A stretch of DNA of 55,784 nt from Candidatus Gastranaerophilales bacterium (GTDB lineage: Bacteria > Cyanobacteriota > Vampirovibrionia > Gastranaerophilales > Gastranaerophilaceae). Below are positions 25,451 to 34,661 of the stretch, piece after piece. The stretch spans positions 1 to 55,784 of the forward strand of contig CAJOJE010000017.1 in NCBI GenBank assembly GCA_905234865.1, written 5' to 3'. How positions within the stretch are numbered: the first letter of the stretch is position 1; every line of letters begins with the position of its first letter. Both the position numbers and the translations under genes were made by a program. The notes under the pieces were generated by a model. That model worked only from the letters and a program-made list of their open reading frames with translations. It searched no databases and was not told the origin of the DNA.

Positions 25451-26167
25451 ATGAATAAAATTTTAATATTTTTATTGGTATTATTTTTTGCATTGCCTGC
25501 TTATTCTCTGGATGATAATATTCGTCCTTTTGAAGATTATAACTGGGAAATGGAGTACGGTTTTGAATTAGAAGACAGAGAAGAAGAAGTTTTAAAAGAA
25601 GAAACTTACGAAATTGAACCTGAAATTACGTTAAATAGCAAAAATGATAATTCTAAAACTTATGATAATAATTCAAACGTGCAAAAATTAAAAATTGAAA
25701 AAGTTGAATATGTTGATAAATTAAGGGAAACTTTCCGGCCTCAAAAAACCGTTGATGAATTGTATAATGACGGGAAATTAAAAATTTACGGTGAGGGCAA
25801 AAAGGAATTAAGCGATTATATGACGGATAATTTTAAATCTTCTTTGGGGCTTACTTATTCTCTTTCAAAACATATTGATATAAGCGCAGGACAAGAAAAT
25901 ACTTATGTCAATCCTGATGCAACTTTGGGGAGCAGAAAATTCTATTTTAATCCGAGGATAAATTTTACCGAAGATTTTTATATTGATTATTCCACAAGAT
26001 ATGATGCAATATCGGATAATTTCGAGCAGGAAGTCGGAATTAACTATAAGCCGAAAATTTTTCATGACAATACAAAATTTGCGGTTAAAGCGAGTGAAAC
26101 AATCAATCGTGAAACAGGCATGAAAAAATCCAACAGTTTGAAATTTTCTACCGATTTTTATTTTTAA
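25451..26167 (+). CDS. Probable outer-membrane beta-barrel protein, unknown family
   Basis: A 238-residue protein with an N-terminal signal peptide, probably cut after AYS (residue 20). The next 80 residues are acidic and likely flexible. The C-terminal 130 residues alternate polar and hydrophobic residues in short strands (for example GLTYSLSKHIDISAGQENTY, FYFNPRINFTEDFYIDYSTR) and end in FSTDFYF. A terminal aromatic residue after a final strand is the usual outer-membrane insertion signal. I do not recognise a family. It starts 1 bp after aroE and its stop overlaps that of convergent folC. It could be a small barrel lacking its own enzymatic role. Confidence 0.75.
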   Translation: MNKILIFLLVLFFALPAYSLDDNIRPFEDYNWEMEYGFELEDREEEVLKEETYEIEPEITLNSKNDNSKTYDNNSNVQKLKIEKVEYVDKLRETFRPQKTVDELYNDGKLKIYGEGKKELSDYMTDNFKSSLGLTYSLSKHIDISAGQENTYVNPDATLGSRKFYFNPRINFTEDFYIDYSTRYDAISDNFEQEVGINYKPKIFHDNTKFAVKASETINRETGMKKSNSLKFSTDFYF

Positions 26168-27357
26168 TTTATGCCTTTAAAAATTTCGCCGAGCATATAA
26201 ATCGAACCCGATATAACGCATAAATCAAAATCGCCTTTTTTGATTTCGTTTATCGGAGAAGTCGTTTTTTTAAAATTAAAATCTTTTACATACTCGTATT
26301 TAAGCGCATTTGGGTAGTTAAACTCGTAAAAATAAAAGTCATAAGAAGGATTATAAAGAGTTTTTATGATTTTTTCGTATTCTTTATTTTTAAGACACCC
26401 GAATATGAATTTAATTTTTTTATTTTTATGGTATTTTGTTAAATACTCTTTTAAAACCCTTGCGCCATCGGGGTTATGAGAGCTGTCTATCAATATGTTT
26501 TTATTATAAAGCGAAAGTTCTTCCATTCTGAATTTCCATTTTACCTTGGAAATTGCCTTTTTAATCGTATCAAAAGTAATATTCGGAAAAACTTCGCTAA
26601 TTGCAATTAACGCTAATTTTAAATTTTCGCTTTGAAAATCTCCGTATAGAGAAAACGGGGTTTTTTCTCCGTTAATTGTTGCATACCCTTTTTCCGTCAA
26701 AACTTCAATATTCTTTTTAACAAAAATCGCCTCTTTTTCTTCCGCTTCTTTTAAAAGAGTTTTATATCCCAAATTTTCTTTTAAAAATGTGCATTTTGAA
26801 TTTTTTTTAAAAATTCCCGCTTTTTCTTTTGAAATAAGTTCAATCGTATCCCCCAATCTTTCTTTATGGTCAAAAGAAATTGAAGTTATAATTGAAATTA
26901 AGGGATTTTCTATAACATTTGTTGAATCAAGCCTGCCTCCGAGCCCTGTTTCTAAAATTCCTATTTGAACATTATGACGTTTAAAAAATAAAAAGCAAAC
27001 GACGGTTAAAATTTCAAATTCACTCAAGCCTATATCGTTTTCATTATCAATTTTATTTACATATAAAATCAATTCATCTAATTCATCGTCGCTTATGTTA
27101 ATGCCGTTTACCGAAAATCTTTCGTTATATTTAAAAAGGTGAGGGGATGTAAATTTCCCGATTTTATATTTTCCCCATTCAAGTAAAACGGCTTCAATTA
27201 TTGCGCAAGTTGACCCCTTGCCGTTTGTTCCGGCAACGTGGATAAATTTAATATCTTTTTCCGGGTTGTTTAAAATTTTGAGTATCTTTTGAACTCTTTC
27301 GAGTCCTAATTTGATTTTAAATTTTTCGCTTGATTTTAGAATATTTTCGCCGTTCAT
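26164..27357 (-). CDS. folC: Folylpolyglutamate/dihydrofolate synthase FolC
   Basis: A 397-residue Mur-ligase-family enzyme that makes dihydrofolate from dihydropteroate and glutamate and adds further glutamates to folates. The ATP loop is HVAGTNGKGST (about 40-50). Next come the ISPHxF-like TSPHLFKYNERF, the family ETGLGGRLDSTNV, and the C-terminal SSHNPDGAR motif. The length is close to the usual 420. It is the last gene of the minus-strand mur cluster, 1 bp after murG, where murC would stand in the classical order. FolC is homologous to the Mur ligases. The folate-specific motifs, especially GGRLDSTN, exclude MurC. Confidence 0.93.
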   Translation of the reverse strand: MNGENILKSSEKFKIKLGLERVQKILKILNNPEKDIKFIHVAGTNGKGSTCAIIEAVLLEWGKYKIGKFTSPHLFKYNERFSVNGINISDDELDELILYVNKIDNENDIGLSEFEILTVVCFLFFKRHNVQIGILETGLGGRLDSTNVIENPLISIITSISFDHKERLGDTIELISKEKAGIFKKNSKCTFLKENLGYKTLLKEAEEKEAIFVKKNIEVLTEKGYATINGEKTPFSLYGDFQSENLKLALIAISEVFPNITFDTIKKAISKVKWKFRMEELSLYNKNILIDSSHNPDGARVLKEYLTKYHKNKKIKFIFGCLKNKEYEKIIKTLYNPSYDFYFYEFNYPNALKYEYVKDFNFKKTTSPINEIKKGDFDLCVISGSIYMLGEIFKGIN

Positions 27358-27358
27358 T

Positions 27359-28474
27359 TCATTCCTTTAAAGATGATAAAACAAGTTCCGTTATTTTTCT
27401 TGTTGAATGCTTGTAATTTTCGCCTAAAATTTCTGCATTGCGCTTTAGCTCATTGTATTTTTCTTTATTTTCCATAATTTCCGATACAATTTTTGTCAAT
27501 TTTTCTTCGGCTTCACTGTCCTCTAAGTATTCTGCCGCATTTTTTTCAACAATTGCCCTTGCGTTAATTCTTTGATGATCCCCTGCAGCGTAAGGATACG
27601 GAATTAAAATCGAAGGGTTTTTTGAAGATAAAATTTCCGATATGCTTATTGAGCCTGCCCTTGATACTATTAAATCCGAAGCTAAAATCGGTATCGACAT
27701 ATCTTCAAAATACGGTTCAATTTTGGTGTTGTCGGGTATATTTAACCCTTTTACGTATTCTTCGTAATTTTTTTTGCCTGTTTGAACAATAATTTTAATA
27801 TCTTTTTTATCTTTAAATGTTTCGATTAATTTTTTTGAAGCCTTATTGATTGATTTTGCCCCTTGCGAGCCTCCCATAACTAAAATTAAAAATTCATCTT
27901 TAATATTCAAAATGCTTCTTGCTTCTTCTTTTGTTTTATTAAAAAAGGCGTTTCTTACGGGGTTATTGTAAAAATACAAATTATCATTTTTTATGTATTT
28001 TTTGGCATTATCAAATGCAAGGTTAATTCCTTCGGCTTTATTTGCAAAACTTCTTGTTACAATCCCCGGCGAACAATCCGAATCATGCAAAACATAAGGA
28101 ACTTTAAATATTTTTGCCGCAAATAATATAGGAGCGCAAACATAGCCACCCGTTGCAAAAATAACGTCGGGTTTATATTTTAATACATAATAAATTGCTT
28201 TTATTATTGACGTGAAAAGGTTATATAAACAGAGAACAAGTTTAAAAGATATCTTTCTCGGCATTCCGATTACGTTTGTCGATAAAAATTGAATGCCGTT
28301 ATTTGTTACGATATTGTACTCTAAGTTTTTTTTATTTCCGATATAAAAAATATTTTCACATTTTATGTTAAAATTATCTTTTAATTCGTTTATTACGGCA
28401 ATTGCAGGGTAAATATGCCCTCCTGTGCCGCCGCCGGTTATAAAAAATATTTTTTCTTTAATATCTTTGTTCAT
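27359..28474 (-). CDS. murG: MurG, lipid II-forming GlcNAc transferase
   Basis: A 371-residue GT-B glycosyltransferase that adds GlcNAc from UDP-GlcNAc to lipid I, giving lipid II on the cytoplasmic face of the membrane. It begins ITGGGTGGHIYPAIAV (12-27), the diagnostic N-terminal loop. Then follow HDSDCSPGIVTR, the nucleotide-binding LVMGGSQGAKSINKA and the donor-site segment ASDLIVSRAGSISISEI with the conserved Glu. The PYPYAAGDHQRINA motif matches the family's P(Y/H)AxxxHQxxNA. The length is normal. It overlaps ftsW by 17 bp. Confidence 0.96.
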   Translation of the reverse strand: MNKDIKEKIFFITGGGTGGHIYPAIAVINELKDNFNIKCENIFYIGNKKNLEYNIVTNNGIQFLSTNVIGMPRKISFKLVLCLYNLFTSIIKAIYYVLKYKPDVIFATGGYVCAPILFAAKIFKVPYVLHDSDCSPGIVTRSFANKAEGINLAFDNAKKYIKNDNLYFYNNPVRNAFFNKTKEEARSILNIKDEFLILVMGGSQGAKSINKASKKLIETFKDKKDIKIIVQTGKKNYEEYVKGLNIPDNTKIEPYFEDMSIPILASDLIVSRAGSISISEILSSKNPSILIPYPYAAGDHQRINARAIVEKNAAEYLEDSEAEEKLTKIVSEIMENKEKYNELKRNAEILGENYKHSTRKITELVLSSLKE

Positions 28475-29621
28475 TATATGGCCTTATCCTTTGCACTCTT
28501 TTTTTTGAAATATTTAACAAAACTCCGAGCATGCATAAAGTTATAAGCAGGGAACTTCCGCCATAGCTTATAAATGGAAGCGGAATACCCGTTGCGGGAA
28601 GTGCAGAGCTTGCAACCGACATGTTCATTAAGGCTTGAAAGCCTATTGAAAAAGTTATGCCGACGCTTATTAATTTTCCGAACATATCCGGACATCTTGA
28701 AGCTATAACAAAACCCCTTTGAATAAACATTGCAAAAAGGCAAATGATGAAAAAACATCCCAAAAATCCGAATTCTTCCGCTATAACGGCAAAAATAAAG
28801 TCGGTATGCCCTTCGGGAAGCCATGATAATTTTTGTTTGGAATTGCCGTATCCTACACCGAAAAATCCTCCCGTTGCAAAGGCAATCAAAGATTGAATAA
28901 TGTTATAACCCGTATTTAAGGGGTCTTTATTAGGGTCTAACCAAACCAAAATCCTTTGTTTTTGATAATCTCTTATAAAAAGAGAAACTAATCCGCCCAT
29001 AGCTAAAAAACCGCACAAAATCTGTTTTGCGGACAGTCCGCCCGATATATAAAAAATGGCAAGAGAAGTCGTAAATAAAAGAATTATCATTGATAAATTC
29101 GGCTGTTTATAAATAAGTAAAATCATCATAAGAAAAATAACGTAATGGGGGAATTTCTTCGGGTCAAAAATTGCGGTATTTTTGTAAAACAAACTTGCAA
29201 ACATTAAAATACAGGCAGGCTTTGCAAGTTCCGAGGGCTGAAATTGTAGCGGCCCGAATACAAACCACCTTTTTGCTCCGTTTACGGTTAAACCGAACTG
29301 GGTAAATTGTACGAGTAATAATAAAATTAAAACTACAATCGAAAAAGGCATTGAAAACTTTTTTAAAGCTTTATAGTCGGTTTTTGTGAAAAAAATTGCC
29401 CCGAGTATTCCTCCTATCAGCCAAAAAAATTGCCTGATCGTAAAATGCAAGGGCGATAATCCTTCCGCTATCGCTTTTGAGGAGCCTGCCGAAAAAATTG
29501 CCATTATTCCTATGATGACAAGAAATATCGTTACTATTACAAGTGTTTTATCGGGCGGTGATATTATATATCTTTCGCCTTCTCCCTGAAAACTATTTCG
29601 AGCTTCTCTTTTGTAAGACAT
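28458..29621 (-). CDS. ftsW: FtsW, septal peptidoglycan polymerase
   Basis: A 387-residue SEDS-family membrane protein that polymerises glycan strands from lipid II at the division septum, together with a class B penicillin-binding protein. About ten membrane helices are present. Visible family motifs include KRWFVFGPLQFQPSELAKPA, AVIAEEFGFLG and the C-terminal PLPFISYGGSSLL segment. The position between murD and murG identifies it as FtsW rather than the elongation protein RodA. The N-terminal 25 residues are cytoplasmic and basic. Overlaps with both neighbours (29 bp with murD, 17 bp with murG) indicate one transcript. Confidence 0.95.
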   Translation of the reverse strand: MSYKREARNSFQGEGERYIISPPDKTLVIVTIFLVIIGIMAIFSAGSSKAIAEGLSPLHFTIRQFFWLIGGILGAIFFTKTDYKALKKFSMPFSIVVLILLLLVQFTQFGLTVNGAKRWFVFGPLQFQPSELAKPACILMFASLFYKNTAIFDPKKFPHYVIFLMMILLIYKQPNLSMIILLFTTSLAIFYISGGLSAKQILCGFLAMGGLVSLFIRDYQKQRILVWLDPNKDPLNTGYNIIQSLIAFATGGFFGVGYGNSKQKLSWLPEGHTDFIFAVIAEEFGFLGCFFIICLFAMFIQRGFVIASRCPDMFGKLISVGITFSIGFQALMNMSVASSALPATGIPLPFISYGGSSLLITLCMLGVLLNISKKRVQRIRPYNEQRY

Positions 29622-30903
29622 ATTCTCTAAAAGCCTCTCCTCTTACTTCAAAATTATCAAACATATCAAAACTTGCACATGCGGGCGAGAAAAGAACAAC
29701 ATCCGGAGAATTTTTACCTGCTTCGTCTATTGCTTCGTTAAGTGAATTTTTAAATAATACGTTTGTATATCCGATTTTTTGAAGCGCTTCAAAAAATCTT
29801 TCTTTTGCTTCTCCTATTAAAACAACTTTCTCTATTCTGTCTTTTATGTATGAAACAAACTCATCAAGCGGAGTATTTTTATCTCTGCCGCCTGCAATCA
29901 GGGCAACTCTTTTATTCGGGAAAGCATTAAGTGCAACGTTTGACGCTTCGGGGTTTGTTGCTTTAGAATCGTTATAATAATCCGTTTTTCCTATTGTTGC
30001 GATGTATTCAAGCCTGTGAGCAGGCGCTTTAAATTCTTTGATTTTGTTTTTTATTGTTTCGTTATCCGCTCCTTGCAATTTTGCCGCAATTATTCCGCAC
30101 ATAATGTTTTGATAATTGTGGTTTCCTTTTAGGGGAATATCTTTTAACTCAATAATTTTTTCATTTTTAAAATAAATTGAATTGTTATAAATATAGCAAG
30201 CGTTTTCATAATCAATTTTATTTAACGAGAAATAGTAAACGGTTGCTTTTATATCGTCTTTAAAGGTTTTGGTGTACGGGTCATCATAATTTAAAACGAC
30301 ATAAGAATTTTTATCTCCTCTTTTTAAAATATCGGTTTTATCTTTTATATAATTTTCCATAGTGTTATGCCAATTAATATGGTCGGGAGTAATATTACAT
30401 AAAATAGAAATTTTAGGAGTTAATTTTTTTGAATAATGTAATTGATAAGAACTTGCTTCGACAACAAGCATATCGGGGTTTGAATTTTTTAAAACGTTTA
30501 AAGGGGGATTACCTATGTTTCCGACGGCAGGAATTGACAAAATGTGAGAAATTAAAGTTGTGGTTGTTGTCTTGCCGTTTGTTCCTGTTACTAAAATCAT
30601 TTTATCTTCATAATTAAGATTAACTCCGACATATTCAATGTCGGAATATATGGGACAGGTTATTTTCGATAAAATAGGAGATGTATCTTTAATCGAAGGG
30701 GAAATTATGCAAAATTCGGCATTTTTTGTAAAATCTTCCGTATGACCGTTAAATTCAAACTTAACGCCTAACTTTTCAAGCTCTTCCACGTTGTCTTTTT
30801 TTTCGCCAAATTCTGATATATAAACGTCGTACCCTTTTTTTATAAAGTATTCCGCTGATTTTTTCCCTGTTAAGGAACAACCCAATATTAAAACTTTTTT
30901 CAT
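29593..30903 (-). CDS. murD: MurD, UDP-MurNAc-L-Ala:D-Glu ligase
   Basis: A 436-residue cytoplasmic ligase that adds D-glutamate to UDP-MurNAc-L-alanine. The N-terminal Rossmann-like domain starts KKVLILGCSLTGKKSAEYF. The ATP-binding loop reads LVTGTNGKTTTTTLI (about 104-118). The central-domain motifs NITPDHINWH and LKGNHNYQN are present, and the C-terminal domain has YNDSKATNPEAS and ALIAGGRDKNTP, both typical of MurD. The length is close to the usual 440. It lies 9 bp after mraY and overlaps ftsW. Confidence 0.95.
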   Translation of the reverse strand: MKKVLILGCSLTGKKSAEYFIKKGYDVYISEFGEKKDNVEELEKLGVKFEFNGHTEDFTKNAEFCIISPSIKDTSPILSKITCPIYSDIEYVGVNLNYEDKMILVTGTNGKTTTTTLISHILSIPAVGNIGNPPLNVLKNSNPDMLVVEASSYQLHYSKKLTPKISILCNITPDHINWHNTMENYIKDKTDILKRGDKNSYVVLNYDDPYTKTFKDDIKATVYYFSLNKIDYENACYIYNNSIYFKNEKIIELKDIPLKGNHNYQNIMCGIIAAKLQGADNETIKNKIKEFKAPAHRLEYIATIGKTDYYNDSKATNPEASNVALNAFPNKRVALIAGGRDKNTPLDEFVSYIKDRIEKVVLIGEAKERFFEALQKIGYTNVLFKNSLNEAIDEAGKNSPDVVLFSPACASFDMFDNFEVRGEAFREYVLQKRSSK

Positions 30904-30912
30904 TTTAAAAAC

Positions 30913-31881
30913 CTACATAACATGCTGACATAAAAAGCCCCAAACCGCCAAAATGCCGCCGAGAGCAGATATAAAACAAAATACTTTTACGACTTTTGTT
31001 TCCGCCCAGCCGGATAATTCAAAATGATGATGAATGGGACTCATTTTAAAAACCCTTTTTCCCGTTGTTTTAAAACTTATGACTTGAATTATAACGGACA
31101 TTGCTTCCGTTATAAAAATAATTCCGACAGGAATAAGCCATAGTTCAAATTTTCCCATAATTGCAAGTGTTGCAAGCATTCCTCCCAAAGCAAGAGAACC
31201 TGTATCGCCCATAAAAATTTTGGCAGGGTGCTTATTGAAATAAAGAAAACCAAGGCAAGCCGCACTTGCTGCAATTGAAATTATGGCTAAATCATTGTAA
31301 CCGCCTATCTTGCAAATAATAGCGCATGCAAGAAAAGCAAAAACCGAACAGCCGCCTGCAAGCCCGTCCAAACCGTCCGTTAAATTTAATGCGTTTGATG
31401 AGCCTACAAGCATAAAAATTGCAAGAATCGGATATAAATAGCCGAGTTCAATATTAAAATTAAAAAATGTTATGTTTGCCTGATTTTCAAGAATAACATA
31501 TAAAGAAGGAAGCATGGCAACCGCAATTTGCAAAGCAAGTTTACCCTTTGGGCTTAAACCTTCGTTTTGTTTACCTTTTATTTTTTTAATATCATCCTCA
31601 AACCCCGTAAACATGTAAAAAATTAACGTCATAAGAACGATTATTGCTCTTGTTGTAAGTTCCTGCGCCATAAAAAGAGAGATAATGGAACCTGCAATAA
31701 TCGACATAACAATAAATACACCCCCTGTTGTCGGGGTTTTATTTTTGCTTGCATGAAGCATTTTAACTTCTTCTCTTATGTATTGCTCGTACATTTTCTT
31801 TTTCATAAATTCCAAATACGGAATACCGGATAAAAGACACAGCGCAAGAGTAATGAGCGCTGCAACAGAAATCATTATCAT
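30913..31881 (-). CDS. mraY: MraY, phospho-MurNAc-pentapeptide translocase
   Basis: A 322-residue integral membrane enzyme that transfers phospho-MurNAc-pentapeptide to undecaprenyl phosphate, forming lipid I. About ten membrane helices are seen. The diagnostic motifs are KTPTTGGVFIV, the catalytic NLTDGLDGLAGG, the metal-site MGDTGSLALGG and the substrate-site MSPIHHHFELSGWAE, all intact. The start overlaps the murF stop in ATGA and so is translationally coupled. A second in-frame ATG lies two codons later. Confidence 0.96.
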   Translation of the reverse strand: MIMISVAALITLALCLLSGIPYLEFMKKKMYEQYIREEVKMLHASKNKTPTTGGVFIVMSIIAGSIISLFMAQELTTRAIIVLMTLIFYMFTGFEDDIKKIKGKQNEGLSPKGKLALQIAVAMLPSLYVILENQANITFFNFNIELGYLYPILAIFMLVGSSNALNLTDGLDGLAGGCSVFAFLACAIICKIGGYNDLAIISIAASAACLGFLYFNKHPAKIFMGDTGSLALGGMLATLAIMGKFELWLIPVGIIFITEAMSVIIQVISFKTTGKRVFKMSPIHHHFELSGWAETKVVKVFCFISALGGILAVWGFLCQHVM

Positions 31882-33203
31882 AAATTTTTCACCGTTTCTA
31901 TAATTTGTTCAAATTTCATAAACCTTGATGCTTTTAAAAGAACAGTCGTACCCTTTTTTACGTTTGAATTAATATATTCTGCGCACTCTGTCGTGTTTTG
32001 GAAACTTTTTCCCCTGCAAAGACTTGCTTTTAATATGAATTTAGCAAGTTCGCCTACGGTTAAAAGCAGAATATCATCCCTGTTTTTAAATGAAGATATA
32101 AATTCACCGATTTCCTTGTGGTATAAAATGGAATCTTTTCCAAGTTCTCCCATATCTCCTAAAACAAGCGCCAACGGGGGATTTTGTATTGTCAAAAATG
32201 TTTTTATTGCAGCTTTCATTGATTCGGGGTTAGCGTTATAGCTGTCGTTAATAAAATAAATTCCCTTTATGTCGGATTTTTCCCAGCGTTTTTCAATAGG
32301 TTTAAAATTTAATAACCCTTTTTTTACGGTTTCAATATCTATATTTGCAAAAATCCCCGCTTCAATAACCAAAATTGCGTTTTGAACGTTATGCTCACCT
32401 TCGATATTTAAGGTATATTCTTCATTTTTGTATGTAAAAGTTGTTTTGCCCGTTTCAATTTTAATATTACATCCGTTATTTGCAAAAATCTTTTTGCCGT
32501 CGTAATTTATCGTATCTTCGATAATTTTTGAAACGGGGGCAATAAAACACCCGTCTTTCTTTAAATGGCTTGCAATTTCGCACTTTGCAAGAGCAATGTT
32601 TTTTGTGTTTCCCAAAAGTTCGACATGAGCCGTTCCGACATTTGTTATTATTCCGACATCGGGGGTTGAATATTTTGATAAAAGTTCAATTTCTCCCAAA
32701 TTTCTCATACCCATTTCAAGAACCAAAAATTCCGTATCGTTCGGCATATTGAAAAATGTTTCGCAAAGCCCGATTTCGTTGTTATGGTTAAGATTTGTTT
32801 TATATGTTTTGTATTTTTGAGATAATACGGAATACAACATTTCTTTAACAGTGGTTTTTCCCGATGAACCGGTTATTGCGTATACTTTCGGATTGATTTT
32901 TTCTCTTATGTATTTTGCAAGCGAAAGGTAAGCGGAAAGAGTGTTTTGAACATATATTACAAAATCCGCTTCGTTTATGATTTTGTCTTTATCTTGCGTA
33001 AAATACCCGATTGCACCTTGTTTTAGGGCATTATCAATAAAAGAATGCCCGTCATAATTTTCTCCTCTTAAAGGAAGGTAAAAATCATTTTTGTTAATAG
33101 TTCTCGTATCGGTTGATATTAAAAATTCTCTCTCATCTTTTACATTGCCTTTAAGTAAGATACCATCCGTATTTCGGATAAGCTCATCTATATTAAATTT
33201 CAT
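31878..33203 (-). CDS. murF: MurF, UDP-MurNAc-tripeptide:D-Ala-D-Ala ligase
   Basis: A 441-residue ligase that completes the UDP-MurNAc-pentapeptide. The N-terminal domain has the TDTRTINKNDFYLPLRGENYDGHSF segment in family form. The ATP loop is AITGSSGKTTVKEML (about 107-121). NHNNEIGLCETFF, EMGMRNLGEIELL, FINDSYNANPESM and the ALVLGDMGELG motif all match MurF. It is the first gene of the minus-strand mur cluster. CCGGAG sits 5 bases before the ATG and TAATAT lies further upstream, so this gene has a short leader with a ribosome binding site, unlike its divergent neighbour. Confidence 0.95.
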   Translation of the reverse strand: MKFNIDELIRNTDGILLKGNVKDEREFLISTDTRTINKNDFYLPLRGENYDGHSFIDNALKQGAIGYFTQDKDKIINEADFVIYVQNTLSAYLSLAKYIREKINPKVYAITGSSGKTTVKEMLYSVLSQKYKTYKTNLNHNNEIGLCETFFNMPNDTEFLVLEMGMRNLGEIELLSKYSTPDVGIITNVGTAHVELLGNTKNIALAKCEIASHLKKDGCFIAPVSKIIEDTINYDGKKIFANNGCNIKIETGKTTFTYKNEEYTLNIEGEHNVQNAILVIEAGIFANIDIETVKKGLLNFKPIEKRWEKSDIKGIYFINDSYNANPESMKAAIKTFLTIQNPPLALVLGDMGELGKDSILYHKEIGEFISSFKNRDDILLLTVGELAKFILKASLCRGKSFQNTTECAEYINSNVKKGTTVLLKASRFMKFEQIIETVKNL

Positions 33204-33232
33204 TTTTACTCCGGTTAAAAATATTACCCTTA

Positions 33233-33262
33233 TTGTAAATCAAACAGTAATTGATGTAAAAT
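33233..33262 (+). promoter_or_regulatory. Promoter of the DUF4127 gene, predicted leaderless
   Basis: TTGTAA at 33233-33238 and TAAAAT at 33257-33262 are 18 bases apart. The -10 box ends 6 bases before the ATG at 33269, so the mRNA should begin at the start codon. Confidence 0.45.
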
Positions 33263-33268
33263 AATTTT

Positions 33269-34648
33269 ATGAAAATTAATTTTATTCCTATTGATAACCG
33301 TCCTATCACTTATAATCTTACTTCGGACATAATATCAATTAATGAAAATATTGAACTTTTTATGCCCGATATTAAAGATATGGGCGGTTTAATAACAAAT
33401 GCAAATGTTGATAATATTTTAAATCGGCTGAATAATTCAAAATCACCCGATTTAATCGTTCTTACTCTCGATACCGTTGCGTATGGCGGGCTTGTTTCGT
33501 CAAGAAGATGTAAGGAAAGTTTTTTTGATATTAAAAAAAGACTGGATAAATTGGAAGAAATTTTATTGTCTAAAAAAAGAGAGAACAAGAATTTAAAAGT
33601 TTTTGCAACTTCAAGCGTCATGAGAATTTCAAACAATAACGTAAATGAAGAAGAGAAGGAATATTGGGCGGATTTCGGTGAAAAAATTTTTGAATACTCT
33701 TATTATACTCACAAAAATAAAGCACCTTTTAAAACCGATATTCCCGATGAAATTTTATCCGATTATCTTAATGTGAGAAAAAGAAATTTTGAAATCAATA
33801 AAATATATATAGACTTTTTAAAAAACGGAATTTTCGATTATCTTGTTTTTTCAAAAGACGATACGGGAGAATTTGGCTTGAACGTTATGGAAGCCGAATT
33901 TTTAGAAAAAGAACTTTTAAATTTAAACGGAAAAGTTAAAACGGGGGCGGATGAAATTCCTTTGGCGCTTTTAACAAGGGGTATTGTTCAAAATGAAAAT
34001 ATAAAAATAAAACCCGTTTACAGATTTTTTAATTCAAAAAATTTAATTTCAAAATACGAAGATATTTCGGTTGAAGAATGTACAAAAGCACAAATTGAGC
34101 TTTTGGGACTAAAAATTGACGAAGATAATCCGGATATTATTTTATATGTTAATAATTTTAAAAAAACACAGGGAGATTGTGTTTTTCAAGATGTTGTAAA
34201 CAGAGAAGAAAAACACAATTTAGATTTTGACAAACCGTTTATTATAGCGGATATTAATAATTCTAACGGTTCGGATACGGGACTTGTCGAAAAGATATTG
34301 TCGAGTCCGATGAACCCTTTATTTTTGGCATATTCAGGATATAATACAAGTGCAAATTCAATCGGAAGCGCTCTTTCATTCGGCGTTATGACTTATCTTT
34401 CAAAAAAGAAAAATGCATATAACGATAAAGCACACAAAAAACTTCTTGCGATTCGTTTTCTCGATGATTATGCTTATCAGGCGATTTTAAGAAAAGATAT
34501 ACAAAATAATTTCAATTTGGAGAAGTTTCAAAAACTCGATTTTACGTTTTATGAAGAAAAAATCAATAAATTTTTAAACGCCGATTTTACTTTTGAAGCT
34601 TATTCTCCTTGGAAAAGAAGTTTTGAAGCGGGATTTAATTTAAAATAA
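33269..34648 (+). CDS. DUF4127 family protein
   Basis: A 459-residue cytoplasmic-looking protein of the uncharacterised DUF4127 family. The family's opening motif is clear (INFIPIDNRPITYNL, residues 3-17). So are LTLDTVAYGGLVSSRR (about 65-80), the acidic SKDDTGEFGLN segment and the C-terminal ADINNSNGSD region. Conserved Asp, Arg and Asn residues suggest an enzyme, but no reaction is known. It lies 13 bp before dapF and is divergent from murF across a 65-bp gap. That position next to two sides of peptidoglycan precursor synthesis suggests a cell-wall-linked role; this is inference only. There is no ribosome binding site, and the -10 box abuts the ATG. Confidence 0.85.
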   Translation: MKINFIPIDNRPITYNLTSDIISINENIELFMPDIKDMGGLITNANVDNILNRLNNSKSPDLIVLTLDTVAYGGLVSSRRCKESFFDIKKRLDKLEEILLSKKRENKNLKVFATSSVMRISNNNVNEEEKEYWADFGEKIFEYSYYTHKNKAPFKTDIPDEILSDYLNVRKRNFEINKIYIDFLKNGIFDYLVFSKDDTGEFGLNVMEAEFLEKELLNLNGKVKTGADEIPLALLTRGIVQNENIKIKPVYRFFNSKNLISKYEDISVEECTKAQIELLGLKIDEDNPDIILYVNNFKKTQGDCVFQDVVNREEKHNLDFDKPFIIADINNSNGSDTGLVEKILSSPMNPLFLAYSGYNTSANSIGSALSFGVMTYLSKKKNAYNDKAHKKLLAIRFLDDYAYQAILRKDIQNNFNLEKFQKLDFTFYEEKINKFLNADFTFEAYSPWKRSFEAGFNLK

Positions 34649-34661
34649 GAGGAATTTAAAA

